DNA from: Myxococcota bacterium
Lineage (GTDB): Bacteria > Myxococcota_A > Bradymonadia > UBA7976 > UBA1532
Assembly: GCA_963169045.1 (NCBI GenBank)
Contig: CAUJDF010000070.1
Coordinates: 124,001 to 188,000 of the forward strand
Length of the DNA stretch: 64,000 bases
Direction of reading: 5' to 3'
The notes beneath the pieces were generated by a model. The model did no database searches, was not told the origin of the DNA, and saw nothing but the letters and a program-made list of their open reading frames with translations. A program made the position numbers and the translations under genes. How positions within the stretch are numbered: the first letter of the stretch is position 1; the number at the start of each line of letters is the position of its first letter. Below, one piece after another: positions 27,523-35,909 of the stretch.

Positions 27523-29310
27523 TTAGAAGCTAGAGACCACCTCACGCTCGAACCGCTCGAGGTCGTCGGCGACCATGGAGAGCGTCTCGCGCCAGAAGTC
27601 GGGCGACTCGAGATCGACGCCGAGCGCGTCGCGCGCCACCTTCTCGGCGGTGCCCTGACCGGTCGCGCGCAGCAGCGCCACCCACTGCGCTCGGAAGGCC
27701 TCGCCCGCGGCCCGCGCGCGCGCGTACACGCCGAGGCTGAACAGATAACCGAATGTATACGGGAAGTTATAGAAGCTGACGCCCGTAATGTAGTAGTGCA
27801 GCTTCGACGCCCAGAACCACGGATCGAGCTCGTCGTCGGCCAGCGTGTCGCCGTACACGCGCCGCTGCGTCTCGGCCATCAGCGCGCAGAGGCGCTCGGG
27901 GCTGAGCTCGCCGTCGGCCCGCTCTTCGTAGAAGGCGCGCTCGAACTCGAAGCGCATCGGGATGTCGAGCAGGAACGTCTCGGCGCGCCCCATGCGCAGG
28001 TCGAGCACCTGCAGGCGCAGCGCCTCGTCCGTCCCGGGGTCGGCGAGCAGCGCGTCGCCGACGATGGTCTCGGCGAAGGTCGATGCGGTCTCGGCGAGGG
28101 TCATCGGGTAGCGCCGCGCCCATGGACGCAGGTCGCGCATGGCGTGGTTGTGCCAGGCGTGCCCGAGCTCGTGGGCCAGCGTCTGCGTGTCGCCGAGCGT
28201 GTCGTTGAACGTCATGAAGATGCGCGACTCGCGCGTGATCGCGGACGACGCGCAGTAGCCGCCCGGGCGCTTGCCGGCGCGCGGCTCCGCTTCGATCCAC
28301 CGCCTGGCGAAGGCGTCGCGCGCGAAGGCGGCCATCGCCGGATCGAAACGCGCGAACGCGTCCACCAACAGGCGCTCCGCCGTCGACCAGTCGATCGCCG
28401 GCGCGTCGCCGGTCGCGAGCGGCGCCGAGAGGTCCTGGAAGCCGAGGCGCGCCTTGCCGAGCAGCCGCGCCTTCGCCCGCAGGTAGCGCCGCGCCAGCTC
28501 CCGGTGCTCGGCCACGGTGTCGAGCATGGTGTCGAGCGTCCGCCGCGTGATGTCCGCGTCGCGCACCGCCGCGTCGAGGAAGTGCGCCACGCCGCGCCGG
28601 CGATACAACGTCAGGCGCGTGCCGGCGATCGCGTTGAGCGCGGCGGCGAACACCGACGCCCGCTTCGCCAGCTCCTCGTTGCCGTTCACGAGCGCCGCCC
28701 GGCGCACGGCGGGGTCGCGGTCTTCGAGCAGGCTGCGGCGCCACGCGAACGGCACGCGGCGGCCGGGCGCGAGCTCGAAGTCCATCTCGCCCGTCACCTG
28801 CGCGTACAGGCGGCCCCACGCGTCCATGCCGTTCACGCCGAGGTCGGCGGCGAGCATCTCGAGCTCGGGCGCCATGCTGAGGCGCGCCTTGTCGCGCAGC
28901 TTGTCGAGGCGGTGGCCCAGGCCGGCGAGCGCCGGATCGGCGCGCAGCGCGCCGTAGGTGTCGGCCGTGGCGGCGCCGAGCCCCGCCGCCAACGCCGCCT
29001 CGATCTGGACGGCCACCGCGCGCATGCGGTCGACGGTCGCCGACTCCCGGCGTGCCGTCGCGTCGCGCGCGTCGGCGGAGGCGAGGCAGTTCACGTAGGT
29101 CCCGAGGTGGCCGAGCCGCGCCGAGGCCGCCTCGGCGTCGTTCAGCAGGGCGACCCAGGCCGCCGGGTCGCCGCCGGGCGCCGGCATGGCCGCCGCCCGC
29201 TCCCGGATCGCCTCGAGCGCGGCGGCGCAGGCGTCGCGGTCGGCGCGCCACGCCTCGCTCTCCAGCGACGGATACCAGCTCTCGAGCTCCCACGTCGGTG
29301 CCTGCTTCAT
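27523..29310 (-). CDS. pepF: M3-family oligoendopeptidase (PepF-like)
   Basis: The ATG at 29310 follows GAGAGGAGC. The 595-residue enzyme has an N-terminal helical oligoendopeptidase-F domain and an M3 catalytic domain. The zinc motif HELGH is at 380-384, followed by the third ligand region AETASTFAE. The C-terminal FYNFPYTFGYLFSLGVYA is typical of PepF. It cleaves short peptides inside the cell. It lies 152 bases upstream of the ADAM-like gene on the same strand, so the two could act together in using extracellular protein. Confidence 0.92.
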   Translation of the reverse strand: MKQAPTWELESWYPSLESEAWRADRDACAAALEAIRERAAAMPAPGGDPAAWVALLNDAEAASARLGHLGTYVNCLASADARDATARRESATVDRMRAVAVQIEAALAAGLGAATADTYGALRADPALAGLGHRLDKLRDKARLSMAPELEMLAADLGVNGMDAWGRLYAQVTGEMDFELAPGRRVPFAWRRSLLEDRDPAVRRAALVNGNEELAKRASVFAAALNAIAGTRLTLYRRRGVAHFLDAAVRDADITRRTLDTMLDTVAEHRELARRYLRAKARLLGKARLGFQDLSAPLATGDAPAIDWSTAERLLVDAFARFDPAMAAFARDAFARRWIEAEPRAGKRPGGYCASSAITRESRIFMTFNDTLGDTQTLAHELGHAWHNHAMRDLRPWARRYPMTLAETASTFAETIVGDALLADPGTDEALRLQVLDLRMGRAETFLLDIPMRFEFERAFYEERADGELSPERLCALMAETQRRVYGDTLADDELDPWFWASKLHYYITGVSFYNFPYTFGYLFSLGVYARARAAGEAFRAQWVALLRATGQGTAEKVARDALGVDLESPDFWRETLSMVADDLERFEREVVSSF

Positions 29311-29355
29311 GCCCGCGCTCCTCTCGTCCAAGTGGCCGATGCTACGGTACGCCCC

Positions 29356-30135
29356 ATGGACCTCGATACGCTCTTGAACGTGACGGTCGCCGGCGACGGC
29401 CTGTACCGCTGTGAGGTGCCCGACGGCTGGCAGCAGGGCCGCGGCGCCTACGGCGGCCTCGCCTTCGGCTGGCTCGTGCGCGCGTGTCAGGCGACCGATC
29501 CCGAGCGGCCCGTCCGCGCCCTCTCCGCGCAGCTCACCGCGCCCGTCCTGCCCGGCGCGGCCGATCTGCGGGTCGAGACGCTCCGGCGCGGGTCGGGGAT
29601 GAGCCACGTGGCCGCGCGCCTCGTGCAGGACGGCGAGACGGTGGCCATGGCCGTCGGGACGCTGGGCCTGCCCCGCGTCCCCGTCACGTACGACGCCCTC
29701 CTGCCGCCCGCCGCCCCGCCGGCGGCCACGGTGCCGGCGGTGCCCTGGTCGGCGGCGTTCCCCGCCTTCGCGCGGTACTTCGAATTCCGTCCTTGTGTCG
29801 GGCACTTGCCGTGGAGCGGCGCGCCGGAGGCGCTCACCGGCGGCTGGGTGGCCGCCCGCGCGCCGGGCGCCCGCCGCGACGCCGCCGTGGTGGCCGCGCT
29901 GCTCGACGTGTGGTGGCCGGCGTACCTCACGCGCGCCCGCGGCCCGCATGTCATGGCCACAGTGGCCGCGATGCTGCAGTTCGCCGCGGACGGCGGCGAC
30001 CCGGCCGCGCCGGCGCTGGTGGCCATCCGCAGCGACACCGCCACGGAAGGCTACACCGTCGAAGATCGCACGCTGTGGGACGAAGGCGGCCGCCTGCTCG
30101 GGCTGTGCCGGCAGACGATGGCCGTCCTCAAGTGA
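29356..30135 (+). CDS. Acyl-CoA thioesterase (double hot-dog, TesB-like)
   Basis: The 259-residue product has the two-hot-dog layout of TesB-type thioesterases. The first half has QGRGAYGGLAFGWLVRA and LSAQLTAPVLPG, and the second half ends SDTATEGYTVEDRTLWDEGG and LLGLCRQTMAVL. It would release free fatty acid from acyl-CoA. No strong ribosome site precedes the ATG. It is divergent from pepF and converges with the Gly-rich lipoprotein at its very stop codon. Confidence 0.83.
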   Translation: MDLDTLLNVTVAGDGLYRCEVPDGWQQGRGAYGGLAFGWLVRACQATDPERPVRALSAQLTAPVLPGAADLRVETLRRGSGMSHVAARLVQDGETVAMAVGTLGLPRVPVTYDALLPPAAPPAATVPAVPWSAAFPAFARYFEFRPCVGHLPWSGAPEALTGGWVAARAPGARRDAAVVAALLDVWWPAYLTRARGPHVMATVAAMLQFAADGGDPAAPALVAIRSDTATEGYTVEDRTLWDEGGRLLGLCRQTMAVLK

Positions 30136-31251
30136 TCACTCGACCGGCCAGCCCTGGAGCGTCGCCGGGGTGGCATCGAAGGTGAGGCAGAGGCTGTAGG
30201 AGTCGTTCTGGCCGTTGTCGTCGCTGTCGATGTCCGGCTGCAGGAAGATCGGGATCAGACCGCGGAACTCGGCCGGCACCACCACGAGCGCCGCGTCGAG
30301 GTCCGCCTGCGAGATCTGGCCGGCGATGACGCCGCCGCCGATCGACAGACCGGCGTCGTTCAGCCCGAGTTGGCCGGTGATGCTGGCGTTCGTGAGGTTG
30401 AGGACCAGGTTCATGTCCTGAACGGGCAGGGCGAACTGGAAGTTGCCCGGCCCGGCCTGCAGGCGCCCGCCGGCGGCCGAGGCACCGCGGAAGACGACCA
30501 GCGGATCGCCGTTGTCGTCGAGCGAGCTGTCGTCGACGATGAACGTGTTCGCGTCGCCGCCGGGGTCGGCGGTGAAGACCGCGAGGTCGAACAGGCCCTG
30601 GTTGCCGGGAGGCTCGAGGCCGAGCGCGGCAGGCATGAGGTTGAGGTCGCCCTCGTCGAGCGCGCCCTGCAGCTGGCCGTTGGCGAGGCCGGCGAGGCCG
30701 GAGAACGAGTTGTCGGCGGTGCCGTCGCCGTTCAGATCGCGGCAGTTCTGGTCGCCGGCCGCGGCGATCGCCGCCTGATGGATGCGGCTCGCCGCGAGGC
30801 CTTCGCCGAGCGGAGGGGGCGCGCCACCCGCGCCGCCTTCGCCACCCGCGCCGCCTTCACCACCCGCGCCGCCTTCGCCACCCGCGCCGCCTTCGCCGCC
30901 CGCGCCACCCGCGCCGCCCGCGCCACCGGCGCCGCCTTCGCCGCCAGCGCCGCCGGCGCCGCCCGCACCGCCTTCGCCGCCGGCGCCGCCGGCACCACCC
31001 GCGCCGCCTTCGCCGCCGGCCCCGCCTTCGCCACCGGCGCCGCCTTCGCCGCCGGCGCCGCCTTCGCCACCGGCGCCGCCTTCGCCACCGGCACCGCCTT
31101 CGCCGCCGTGGCCGCCGCCATGGCCGCCGGCCGCACCGGCGCCGCCGGCGCCGCCGCCGTTGCCGTCGTCGCTGGCGCCCGCACCGTCATCGCAGGCCAC
31201 CGCCAGCGCCGCGACGAGGAACAACGTCTCGATCCGAATCGACCTGCGCAT
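30136..31251 (-). CDS. Gly-rich repeat lipoprotein, first of two
   Basis: The 371-residue product begins with a lipobox signal (LFLVAALAVAC, then Asp-Asp). A long linker of GGAGGEGG-type repeats covers about residues 30-145. The C-terminal 220 residues are a compact domain with a conserved-looking opening (AAGDQNCRDLNGDGTADNSF) and alternating strands. It has no named family. Similar Gly-Ala-Gly-Glu linkers are common in lipoproteins of large myxobacterial genomes. A second gene of the same build is at 47138-48283, with an unrelated C-terminal domain. Confidence 0.8.
   Translation of the reverse strand: MRRSIRIETLFLVAALAVACDDGAGASDDGNGGGAGGAGAAGGHGGGHGGEGGAGGEGGAGGEGGAGGEGGAGGEGGAGGEGGAGGAGGAGGEGGAGGAGGAGGEGGAGGAGGAGGAGGEGGAGGEGGAGGEGGAGGEGGAGGAPPPLGEGLAASRIHQAAIAAAGDQNCRDLNGDGTADNSFSGLAGLANGQLQGALDEGDLNLMPAALGLEPPGNQGLFDLAVFTADPGGDANTFIVDDSSLDDNGDPLVVFRGASAAGGRLQAGPGNFQFALPVQDMNLVLNLTNASITGQLGLNDAGLSIGGGVIAGQISQADLDAALVVVPAEFRGLIPIFLQPDIDSDDNGQNDSYSLCLTFDATPATLQGWPVE
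30820..31160 (-). repeat. Low-complexity repeat encoding GGAGGEGG units
   Basis: A run of 9-base and related units reading Gly-Gly-Ala-Gly-Gly-Glu on the minus strand. On the plus strand it appears as GCCGCCTTCGCC-type repeats. It is in frame and free of stops, as expected for an expandable surface linker. Confidence 0.9.
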
Positions 31252-31312
31252 CCCCTGTCCTCCCCATGTGGGTGAATGGTTGTAGCACGATCGCCCGGAT
31301 CGAAAACAAAGC

Positions 31313-32650
31313 TCAGGTGCGACGAAGCAGGAGGTGGAGCACGCGGACGCGCTGCTGTGTGTCGGCGACACGATGGGTGCCTTCGAGGGCGAAGCCGCGC
31401 GCCTCGAGCCATGCGCACAGGCCCTCCGGCTCGTAGCGGCGGCTGTAGAGCATGGTGACGACACGGCGCTCGTCGCGCATGACGAGGTCGTGGCAGAAGT
31501 TGACGGAGCCGGGGATGCGCGCGCTCTCGTCGTCCTCGCGCAGCCAGACCCGCACGTCGAGCTCGCACGGGCGACGGCCCTGCGCGGCCTCCCACCGCCG
31601 GTAGGGGCCCTCGAGCAGCAGGCGCCGGCTCGCCTCCGCCGCCGTCGGCGCCTGGTCGGGGCGCGTCATGCGCGTCAGGGGGTCGAGCTCGAGCGGATCC
31701 ATGCGCACGCCCACCTCGAGCCAGACGAGGTCGCCCGGCCGCGTGAGCGCCCAGAGCTTCTGGCGGACGAACGCCTCCTCGTCGCGCAGGTTGCCGAACA
31801 CGTTGCCGAGCAGCGCCACGAGGCGCACGCCCTCGTCGGGCTCGCGCGTCTGCGTGGGCAGTCGCCGCGCGAAGCCGAGGCGGCCCTCCTCGAAGTCCGC
31901 GCAGAACGGCAGCACCGCGCGACCCGGTCCGTCGCCGCGCGCGAACAGCTCGCGGCTCACGCGCGCCGCCTGCAGGAGCAGCGGGATGGAGACGTCCACC
32001 GGCGCGTAGGCGAGCCAGGCGAGGCGGCGGTCGGTCTCGGCCTCGAGCGCGAGCAGCCGCTCGATGATCAGGCCCTCCTTGGCGCCGTCGCCGAACCCGA
32101 GCGAGACGACGTCGAGCCCGCGCGGGCTCGCGCGCCGGTCGAAGCCGAGCGCGTGCGCCAGCGGTCCGCGGCTGCGCCCGCCGCCCTCGCGCCGCGGCTC
32201 GGTCCAGCGGCGGACGGCCTCGGCGGCGCCGTCGAGCCAGGCGCTCTGTCCGTAGCCCGCGCGGATGAGGCTCTCCCACGCGAGCGCGCCCTGGGCCTCG
32301 AAGTACAGGAAGCGATGCCCGAGGTAGTCGAACGACACGCGGTCGCGGAACTGCCGGTGCAGGTCGGCGGGGCTCGAGCCCTCTTCGATCTCGAGCGGGT
32401 GGAGCCCGTCGGCATGGGCCGCCGCGGCGCGGGCGCGCAGCATCGACAGGTGCATGGCGAGGTTCTTCTTCACCGACTCGAGCTTCTGCGGCTTGAACTC
32501 GCGGACGGCGCCGGCGCGCCAGTTGCCGACGTTCTCCGGACCGACGTCGGCGAACGCCGCGAGATCGCGGTCGTTCTCCACGCCGAGCAGCTCGGCCACG
32601 TGGAAGAACAGCTCCATCAGCTGGCTCGGCTTCTCGATCTTGCGGGTCAT
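31313..32650 (-). CDS. HTH domain fused to EgtD-like methyltransferase
   Basis: The 445-residue protein starts after GGGAGC. Residues about 8-70 form a helix-turn-helix-like domain (LAAFADVGPENVGNWRAG). Residues about 90-445 match the histidine-specific methyltransferase fold of EgtD (Methyltransf_33): a Phe/Tyr-rich start (FRDRVSFDYLGHRFLYFEA), the SAM site VVSLGFGDGAKEGLII and the segment LVALLGNVFGNLRDEEAFV. EgtD makes trimethylhistidine for ergothioneine. No other ergothioneine gene is nearby, so the substrate here may differ. Confidence 0.75.
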   Translation of the reverse strand: MTRKIEKPSQLMELFFHVAELLGVENDRDLAAFADVGPENVGNWRAGAVREFKPQKLESVKKNLAMHLSMLRARAAAAHADGLHPLEIEEGSSPADLHRQFRDRVSFDYLGHRFLYFEAQGALAWESLIRAGYGQSAWLDGAAEAVRRWTEPRREGGGRSRGPLAHALGFDRRASPRGLDVVSLGFGDGAKEGLIIERLLALEAETDRRLAWLAYAPVDVSIPLLLQAARVSRELFARGDGPGRAVLPFCADFEEGRLGFARRLPTQTREPDEGVRLVALLGNVFGNLRDEEAFVRQKLWALTRPGDLVWLEVGVRMDPLELDPLTRMTRPDQAPTAAEASRRLLLEGPYRRWEAAQGRRPCELDVRVWLREDDESARIPGSVNFCHDLVMRDERRVVTMLYSRRYEPEGLCAWLEARGFALEGTHRVADTQQRVRVLHLLLRRT

Positions 32651-32845
32651 GCTCCCGTTGTGGGCGGTGGCGATGCGCGACGCAAGCCCGCGGCCGCCGC
32701 GCGCGGCGTTTTCGGGCGCCGCGCCGCCCTTTTCCGGGCGCGCCCCGAGTTCTTTCGTCGCCGCGAGACGTTTTTTCGGCCATGCGTCGCGCGGCGGCCC
32801 ATCACACTGGACGCGACGCTCGGCGTGCGGGCGGAGGAGGTCCGA

Positions 32846-33520
32846 ATGCGACGGGGAATCGGAATGTGGCTCGGCGTCGCGCTCGCCGGGTGCGGCGGCG
32901 CCGAAGCGGGCGACGAGGTGATCGACCGCGAGACGCTCGAGACGTACTCGGCGACGGCGCCGCTGGTGCTCGACGTGACGTCGGCCAAGGAGATCGTCTT
33001 CGACCAGTCCGCGGGCGCCATCGACGCGGCGCGCGTGCGGTTGCGGGACGCCGCCGGCCGGCTCGCCGGCCTCGACGACATCCTCGCGGACGTGCGCGCG
33101 CGCGGCTTCCGGCCGGAAGCGGCGGAGGACGGCCTGTTCCGCATGGGCGAGGACGTCTTCCGCGAGCCGCGGATGCCGCGCGGGTGCGCCGACGTGTGCG
33201 CCGACGCGCGCCTCGTCCGGGCGGAGCTCTGCTACACCGATTGCGTCGAGGCGCTCGAGGCCGTCGACCGGCGCCCGCAGCCGCGCACGCCCACGCCCGG
33301 GCCCTCGCCCGAGACGGACCGCGCGCCGGACGAGGGTCGCGAGGAGGCGCCGCGCGACCGCGCGAGCGGCCGGACGAACCCGGGCGGCGGCGACCGCGAC
33401 GGCGGTTCGGGCCGCCGCTCGGGGAGCAGCGGCTCGTCCCGCGGGAGCGACAGCGGCGGCCGCAGCGATCCGGGCGACGCCGCGGGTGGCCGGACGAACC
33501 CCGGCGGCGGAGACAGGTAG
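32846..33520 (+). CDS. Lipoprotein with Cys domain and RTNPGGGDR tail
   Basis: The ATG follows GGAGGAGG. The 224-residue product has a lipobox signal (GMWLGVALAGC). A mid domain has four cysteines in CADVCADARLVRAELCYTDC, probably two disulfides. The last 90 residues are a hydrophilic Gly/Ser/Arg-rich tail in which GRTNPGGGDR occurs twice. No family is known. The tail may be an extended surface spacer. Confidence 0.75.
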   Translation: MRRGIGMWLGVALAGCGGAEAGDEVIDRETLETYSATAPLVLDVTSAKEIVFDQSAGAIDAARVRLRDAAGRLAGLDDILADVRARGFRPEAAEDGLFRMGEDVFREPRMPRGCADVCADARLVRAELCYTDCVEALEAVDRRPQPRTPTPGPSPETDRAPDEGREEAPRDRASGRTNPGGGDRDGGSGRRSGSSGSSRGSDSGGRSDPGDAAGGRTNPGGGDR

Positions 33521-33552
33521 CCTCGGTCGCGGCGCCCGCCTATCTTGCGCGC

Positions 33553-34500
33553 ATGTCGTCGCGCATCGTCCCCACCACGCCCGAGAACATCGCCGAGGCC
33601 GGGCGCCTGCTCGCCGCCGGCGCCCTCGTCGCCTTCCCCACCGAGACGGTGTACGGCCTCGGCGGCGACGCCACGAGCGACCGCGCCGTGGCCGCCATCT
33701 TCGCCGCCAAGGGCCGCCCGCGGTTCAACCCGCTCATCGTGCACGTGGCCGAGGCCGCGGAGGTCGAGACGCTCGTGGTGGCCGACGCGCGGGCGCGGCG
33801 CCTGATGGCGCGCTTCTGGCCGGGGCCGCTGACGCTGGTGCTGCCGCGCGCGCCGCGGTCGCCGGCCTCGCTGCTGGCGAGCGCCGGCCTCGACACGCTG
33901 GCCGTGCGGCAGCCGGACCACCCCGTCGCGCGGGCGCTGCTCGCCGCCGCCGGGCGCCCGCTGGCCGCCCCGTCGGCGAACCGCTCGGGCGCCGTGAGCC
34001 CCACGACCGCCGCGCACGCCGCCGAGCTCGGCGCCGCCGTGTCGCTCGTGCTCGACGGCGGCCCGTGCCGCGTCGGGCTCGAGTCGACCGTCGTCGACCT
34101 CTCGGGCGCGCGCCCGGCGTTGCTCCGCCCCGGCGGCGTCACGCCCGAGGCGCTCGAGGCGGCGCTCGGCGAGCCGCTCGTCCACGCGGCGGCCGACCCC
34201 ACGGCGCCGCGCGCGCCGGGACAGCTCGAGAGCCACTATGCGCCCGGCCTGCCCGTGCGCCTGAACGCCGCCGCCGCGCACCCCGGCGAGGCGCTGCTCG
34301 GCTTCGGCGGCACGCCCGGCGCCACGCTCGACCTGTCGGCGTCCGGCGATCCGGTCGAGGCCGCCGCGAACCTGTTCGCGATGCTGCGGGCGCTCGATCT
34401 GCCCGAGTTCACGGGCATCGCGGTCGCGCCCATCCCCGAGCGCGGCCTCGGCCTGGCGATCAACGACCGCCTGCGACGGGCCGCGGCGCCGCGCCCCTGA
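33553..34500 (+). CDS. tsaC: L-threonylcarbamoyladenylate synthase (Sua5/YrdC)
   Basis: The 315-residue protein has a YrdC domain (ALVAFPTETVYGLGGDAT, then KGRPRFNPLIVHV and SANRSG) and a C-terminal Sua5 domain. It makes threonylcarbamoyl-AMP from threonine, bicarbonate and ATP, the first step of the universal t6A37 tRNA modification. The Sua5-type length is about 315-350, so it is complete. No clear ribosome site precedes the ATG. Confidence 0.93.
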   Translation: MSSRIVPTTPENIAEAGRLLAAGALVAFPTETVYGLGGDATSDRAVAAIFAAKGRPRFNPLIVHVAEAAEVETLVVADARARRLMARFWPGPLTLVLPRAPRSPASLLASAGLDTLAVRQPDHPVARALLAAAGRPLAAPSANRSGAVSPTTAAHAAELGAAVSLVLDGGPCRVGLESTVVDLSGARPALLRPGGVTPEALEAALGEPLVHAAADPTAPRAPGQLESHYAPGLPVRLNAAAAHPGEALLGFGGTPGATLDLSASGDPVEAAANLFAMLRALDLPEFTGIAVAPIPERGLGLAINDRLRRAAAPRP

Positions 34501-34502
34501 CC

Positions 34503-34557
34503 AGGTTGACCAACCTTTTGCGCCGGCTTAGGCTGACTTCATGACCCAGGTCAACCT
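34503..34557. promoter_or_regulatory. Inverted repeat spanning the antitoxin start
   Basis: AGGTTGACC at 34503-34511 and its exact reverse complement GGTCAACCT at 34549-34557 flank the antitoxin start codon at 34541. The left arm also makes a local hairpin AGGTT-GACC-AACCT followed by TTT, a weak terminator for the upstream gene. Type II antitoxins bind palindromes at their own promoter, so this is a candidate operator. Confidence 0.4.
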
Positions 34558-34780
34558 CTACGAGGCCAAGACGCACCTCTCCGAGCTCGTCGAGCGCGCG
34601 GCGAACGGCGAAGAGATCGTGATCGCCAAGGCCGGGAAGCCGCGGGTGCGCCTCGTGCCCGTCGAAGCGGCGCGGCCCGAGCGGCGTCCCGGCCGCGGGA
34701 AGGGCCGCGTCCACATCGGCCCGGACTTCGACGCGCCGCTGCCCGACGACATCGCCGACGCGTTCGGTGCGCGCGAGTGA
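34541..34780 (+). CDS. Phd/YefM-type antitoxin
   Basis: The 79-residue protein has the Phd/YefM DNA-binding N-terminal domain: MTQVNLYEAKTHLSELVERA, then GEEIVIAKAGKPRVRLVPV. The C-terminal part is disordered and acidic at the end (DAPLPDDIADAFGARE), as for a toxin-wrapping segment. It overlaps the toxin gene by four bases. It would neutralise the VapC RNase and repress its own operon. Confidence 0.92.
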   Translation: MTQVNLYEAKTHLSELVERAANGEEIVIAKAGKPRVRLVPVEAARPERRPGRGKGRVHIGPDFDAPLPDDIADAFGARE

Positions 34781-35157
34781 GGCTCCTTCTCGATACGCAC
34801 GTCTTCCTCTGGTGGTGGTCGGACGCGGCGGAGCTCGGCGCGTCCGCGCGCGCGGCGATCGCCGATCCGGCCAACGAGGTCTTCGTGAGCGCCGTCGTGG
34901 CCTGGGAGATCGTCATCAAGCGGGCGCTGGGCAAGCTCGGCTTCGAGGGCACCGTGGCGACGGCGGTCGCGGAAGAGGGCTTCACGACGCTGCCCGTCTC
35001 GGTCGCCCATGTCGACGAGGTCGCGCGCCTGCCGGACCACCACCGCGACCCGTTCGATCGCCTGCTCGTGGCGCAGGCGCGCGTCGAGAGCCTGACGCTC
35101 GTCACGAGCGACCCGTTCGTCCGCCGCTACGAAGGCGTCGCGCTGCTCGACGCCTGA
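34777..35157 (+). CDS. vapC: VapC-family PIN-domain toxin
   Basis: The GTG start overlaps the antitoxin stop (GTGA). The 126-residue PIN protein keeps the acidic active-site residues: D6 (LLLDTHVFLWW), E44 (VAWEIVIK), D94 within DPFDRLL, and D112 (VTSDPF). VapC toxins cut tRNA or rRNA with magnesium. Both members look intact, so the module is probably functional. Confidence 0.92.
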   Translation: MRLLLDTHVFLWWWSDAAELGASARAAIADPANEVFVSAVVAWEIVIKRALGKLGFEGTVATAVAEEGFTTLPVSVAHVDEVARLPDHHRDPFDRLLVAQARVESLTLVTSDPFVRRYEGVALLDA

Positions 35158-35159
35158 CG

Positions 35160-35823
35160 TCCCGACGGGAAGTCAGCGGGTGCGCGACCGCCAGGGCCGC
35201 CGCCCGCACGTCGGCGTCGCGGTGAGCGGAGCGGTCCAGGCGTTCGATCATGGCCGCCCGCTCGCCAGGCGGCTGCGCGTCGAAGACGGACCAAACCGCG
35301 GCCTCGGCCTCGGGCGGCACCGCATATCCGAGCTCGGCGGCGTATCGCCGCATGCGCGCGAGGGTCGCGAGCGCGTGCTTCCAGTTGACCAGCGGGAGGA
35401 GCGGCAGCACTTCGCGGCGAAGGGCCGACTCGCGCGCCAGCGGGCCGATGCAGCACCGGGGCCGCCTCGGTCACCGGCAGGCGCTCGGCTCGCCGTAGAC
35501 CTCCCGACTGCTGGCGAACACCACCCAGGGGCGGGCGGCGAGGCGAGCGCGGCCTCCAGGACGTTGCGGGTGCCGCCGAGGTTGGTGGCCAGGCAGGCGT
35601 CGGGGTCGCGCTCGCCCCAGACGACGTGAGACACCGCAGCGAGGTGAACGACGCCGCGGCAGCCTTCCATTGCCTGCCGAACCTGTTCGGGGTCGGTGAC
35701 ATCGCAGGTGTCAGGCGCCCGCAGGTCGAGCGCTGCGACGGCCTCGCCACGGGCCCGCAGCGCGCGCACGAGCGCCGTACCGACGAGCCCCTCGGAACCC
35801 GTCACGAGAATGAGATCGCTCAC
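35160..35823 (-). pseudogene. Decayed NAD-dependent epimerase gene with foreign 3' piece
   Basis: From the ATG at 35823 the frame reads a good epimerase start (MSDLILVTGSEGLVGTALV, then GCRGVVHLAAVSHVVWGERD) to about 35540. The expected next segment (RPWVVFASSREVYGEP) is in a second frame, ending at a stop near 35473. The following ERLPVTEAAP lies in the third frame. Near 35440 the epimerase similarity stops and an unrelated helical segment begins (ESALRREVLPLLPLVNWKHA) that runs to the vapC end. At least two single-base shifts and one deletion junction are needed, so the gene is dead. Confidence 0.78.
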
Positions 35824-35847
35824 GGAAACTCTCCGTTCGAGAGAGGA

Positions 35848-35873
35848 CGCCCGGATCCCGTGAGATCCGGGCG
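35848..35873. promoter_or_regulatory. Strong 10-base-pair hairpin
   Basis: CGCCCGGATC (35848-35857) and GATCCGGGCG (35864-35873) pair perfectly around a six-base loop CCGTGA. No T-run follows on either strand. It lies just upstream of the dead epimerase start and may be a terminator, an attenuator or a protein site. Confidence 0.55.
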
Positions 35874-35891
35874 GCCTGCCTATCAGGGGTT

Positions 35892-35909
35892 GTGAGCGAT
35901 CGTGCTCAC
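35892..35909. promoter_or_regulatory. Inverted repeat GTGAGC-N6-GCTCAC
   Basis: Perfect six-base arms at 35892-35897 and 35904-35909 with spacer GATCGT, itself nearly symmetric. The size and symmetry resemble a dimeric repressor operator; no regulator is adjacent. Confidence 0.4.
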
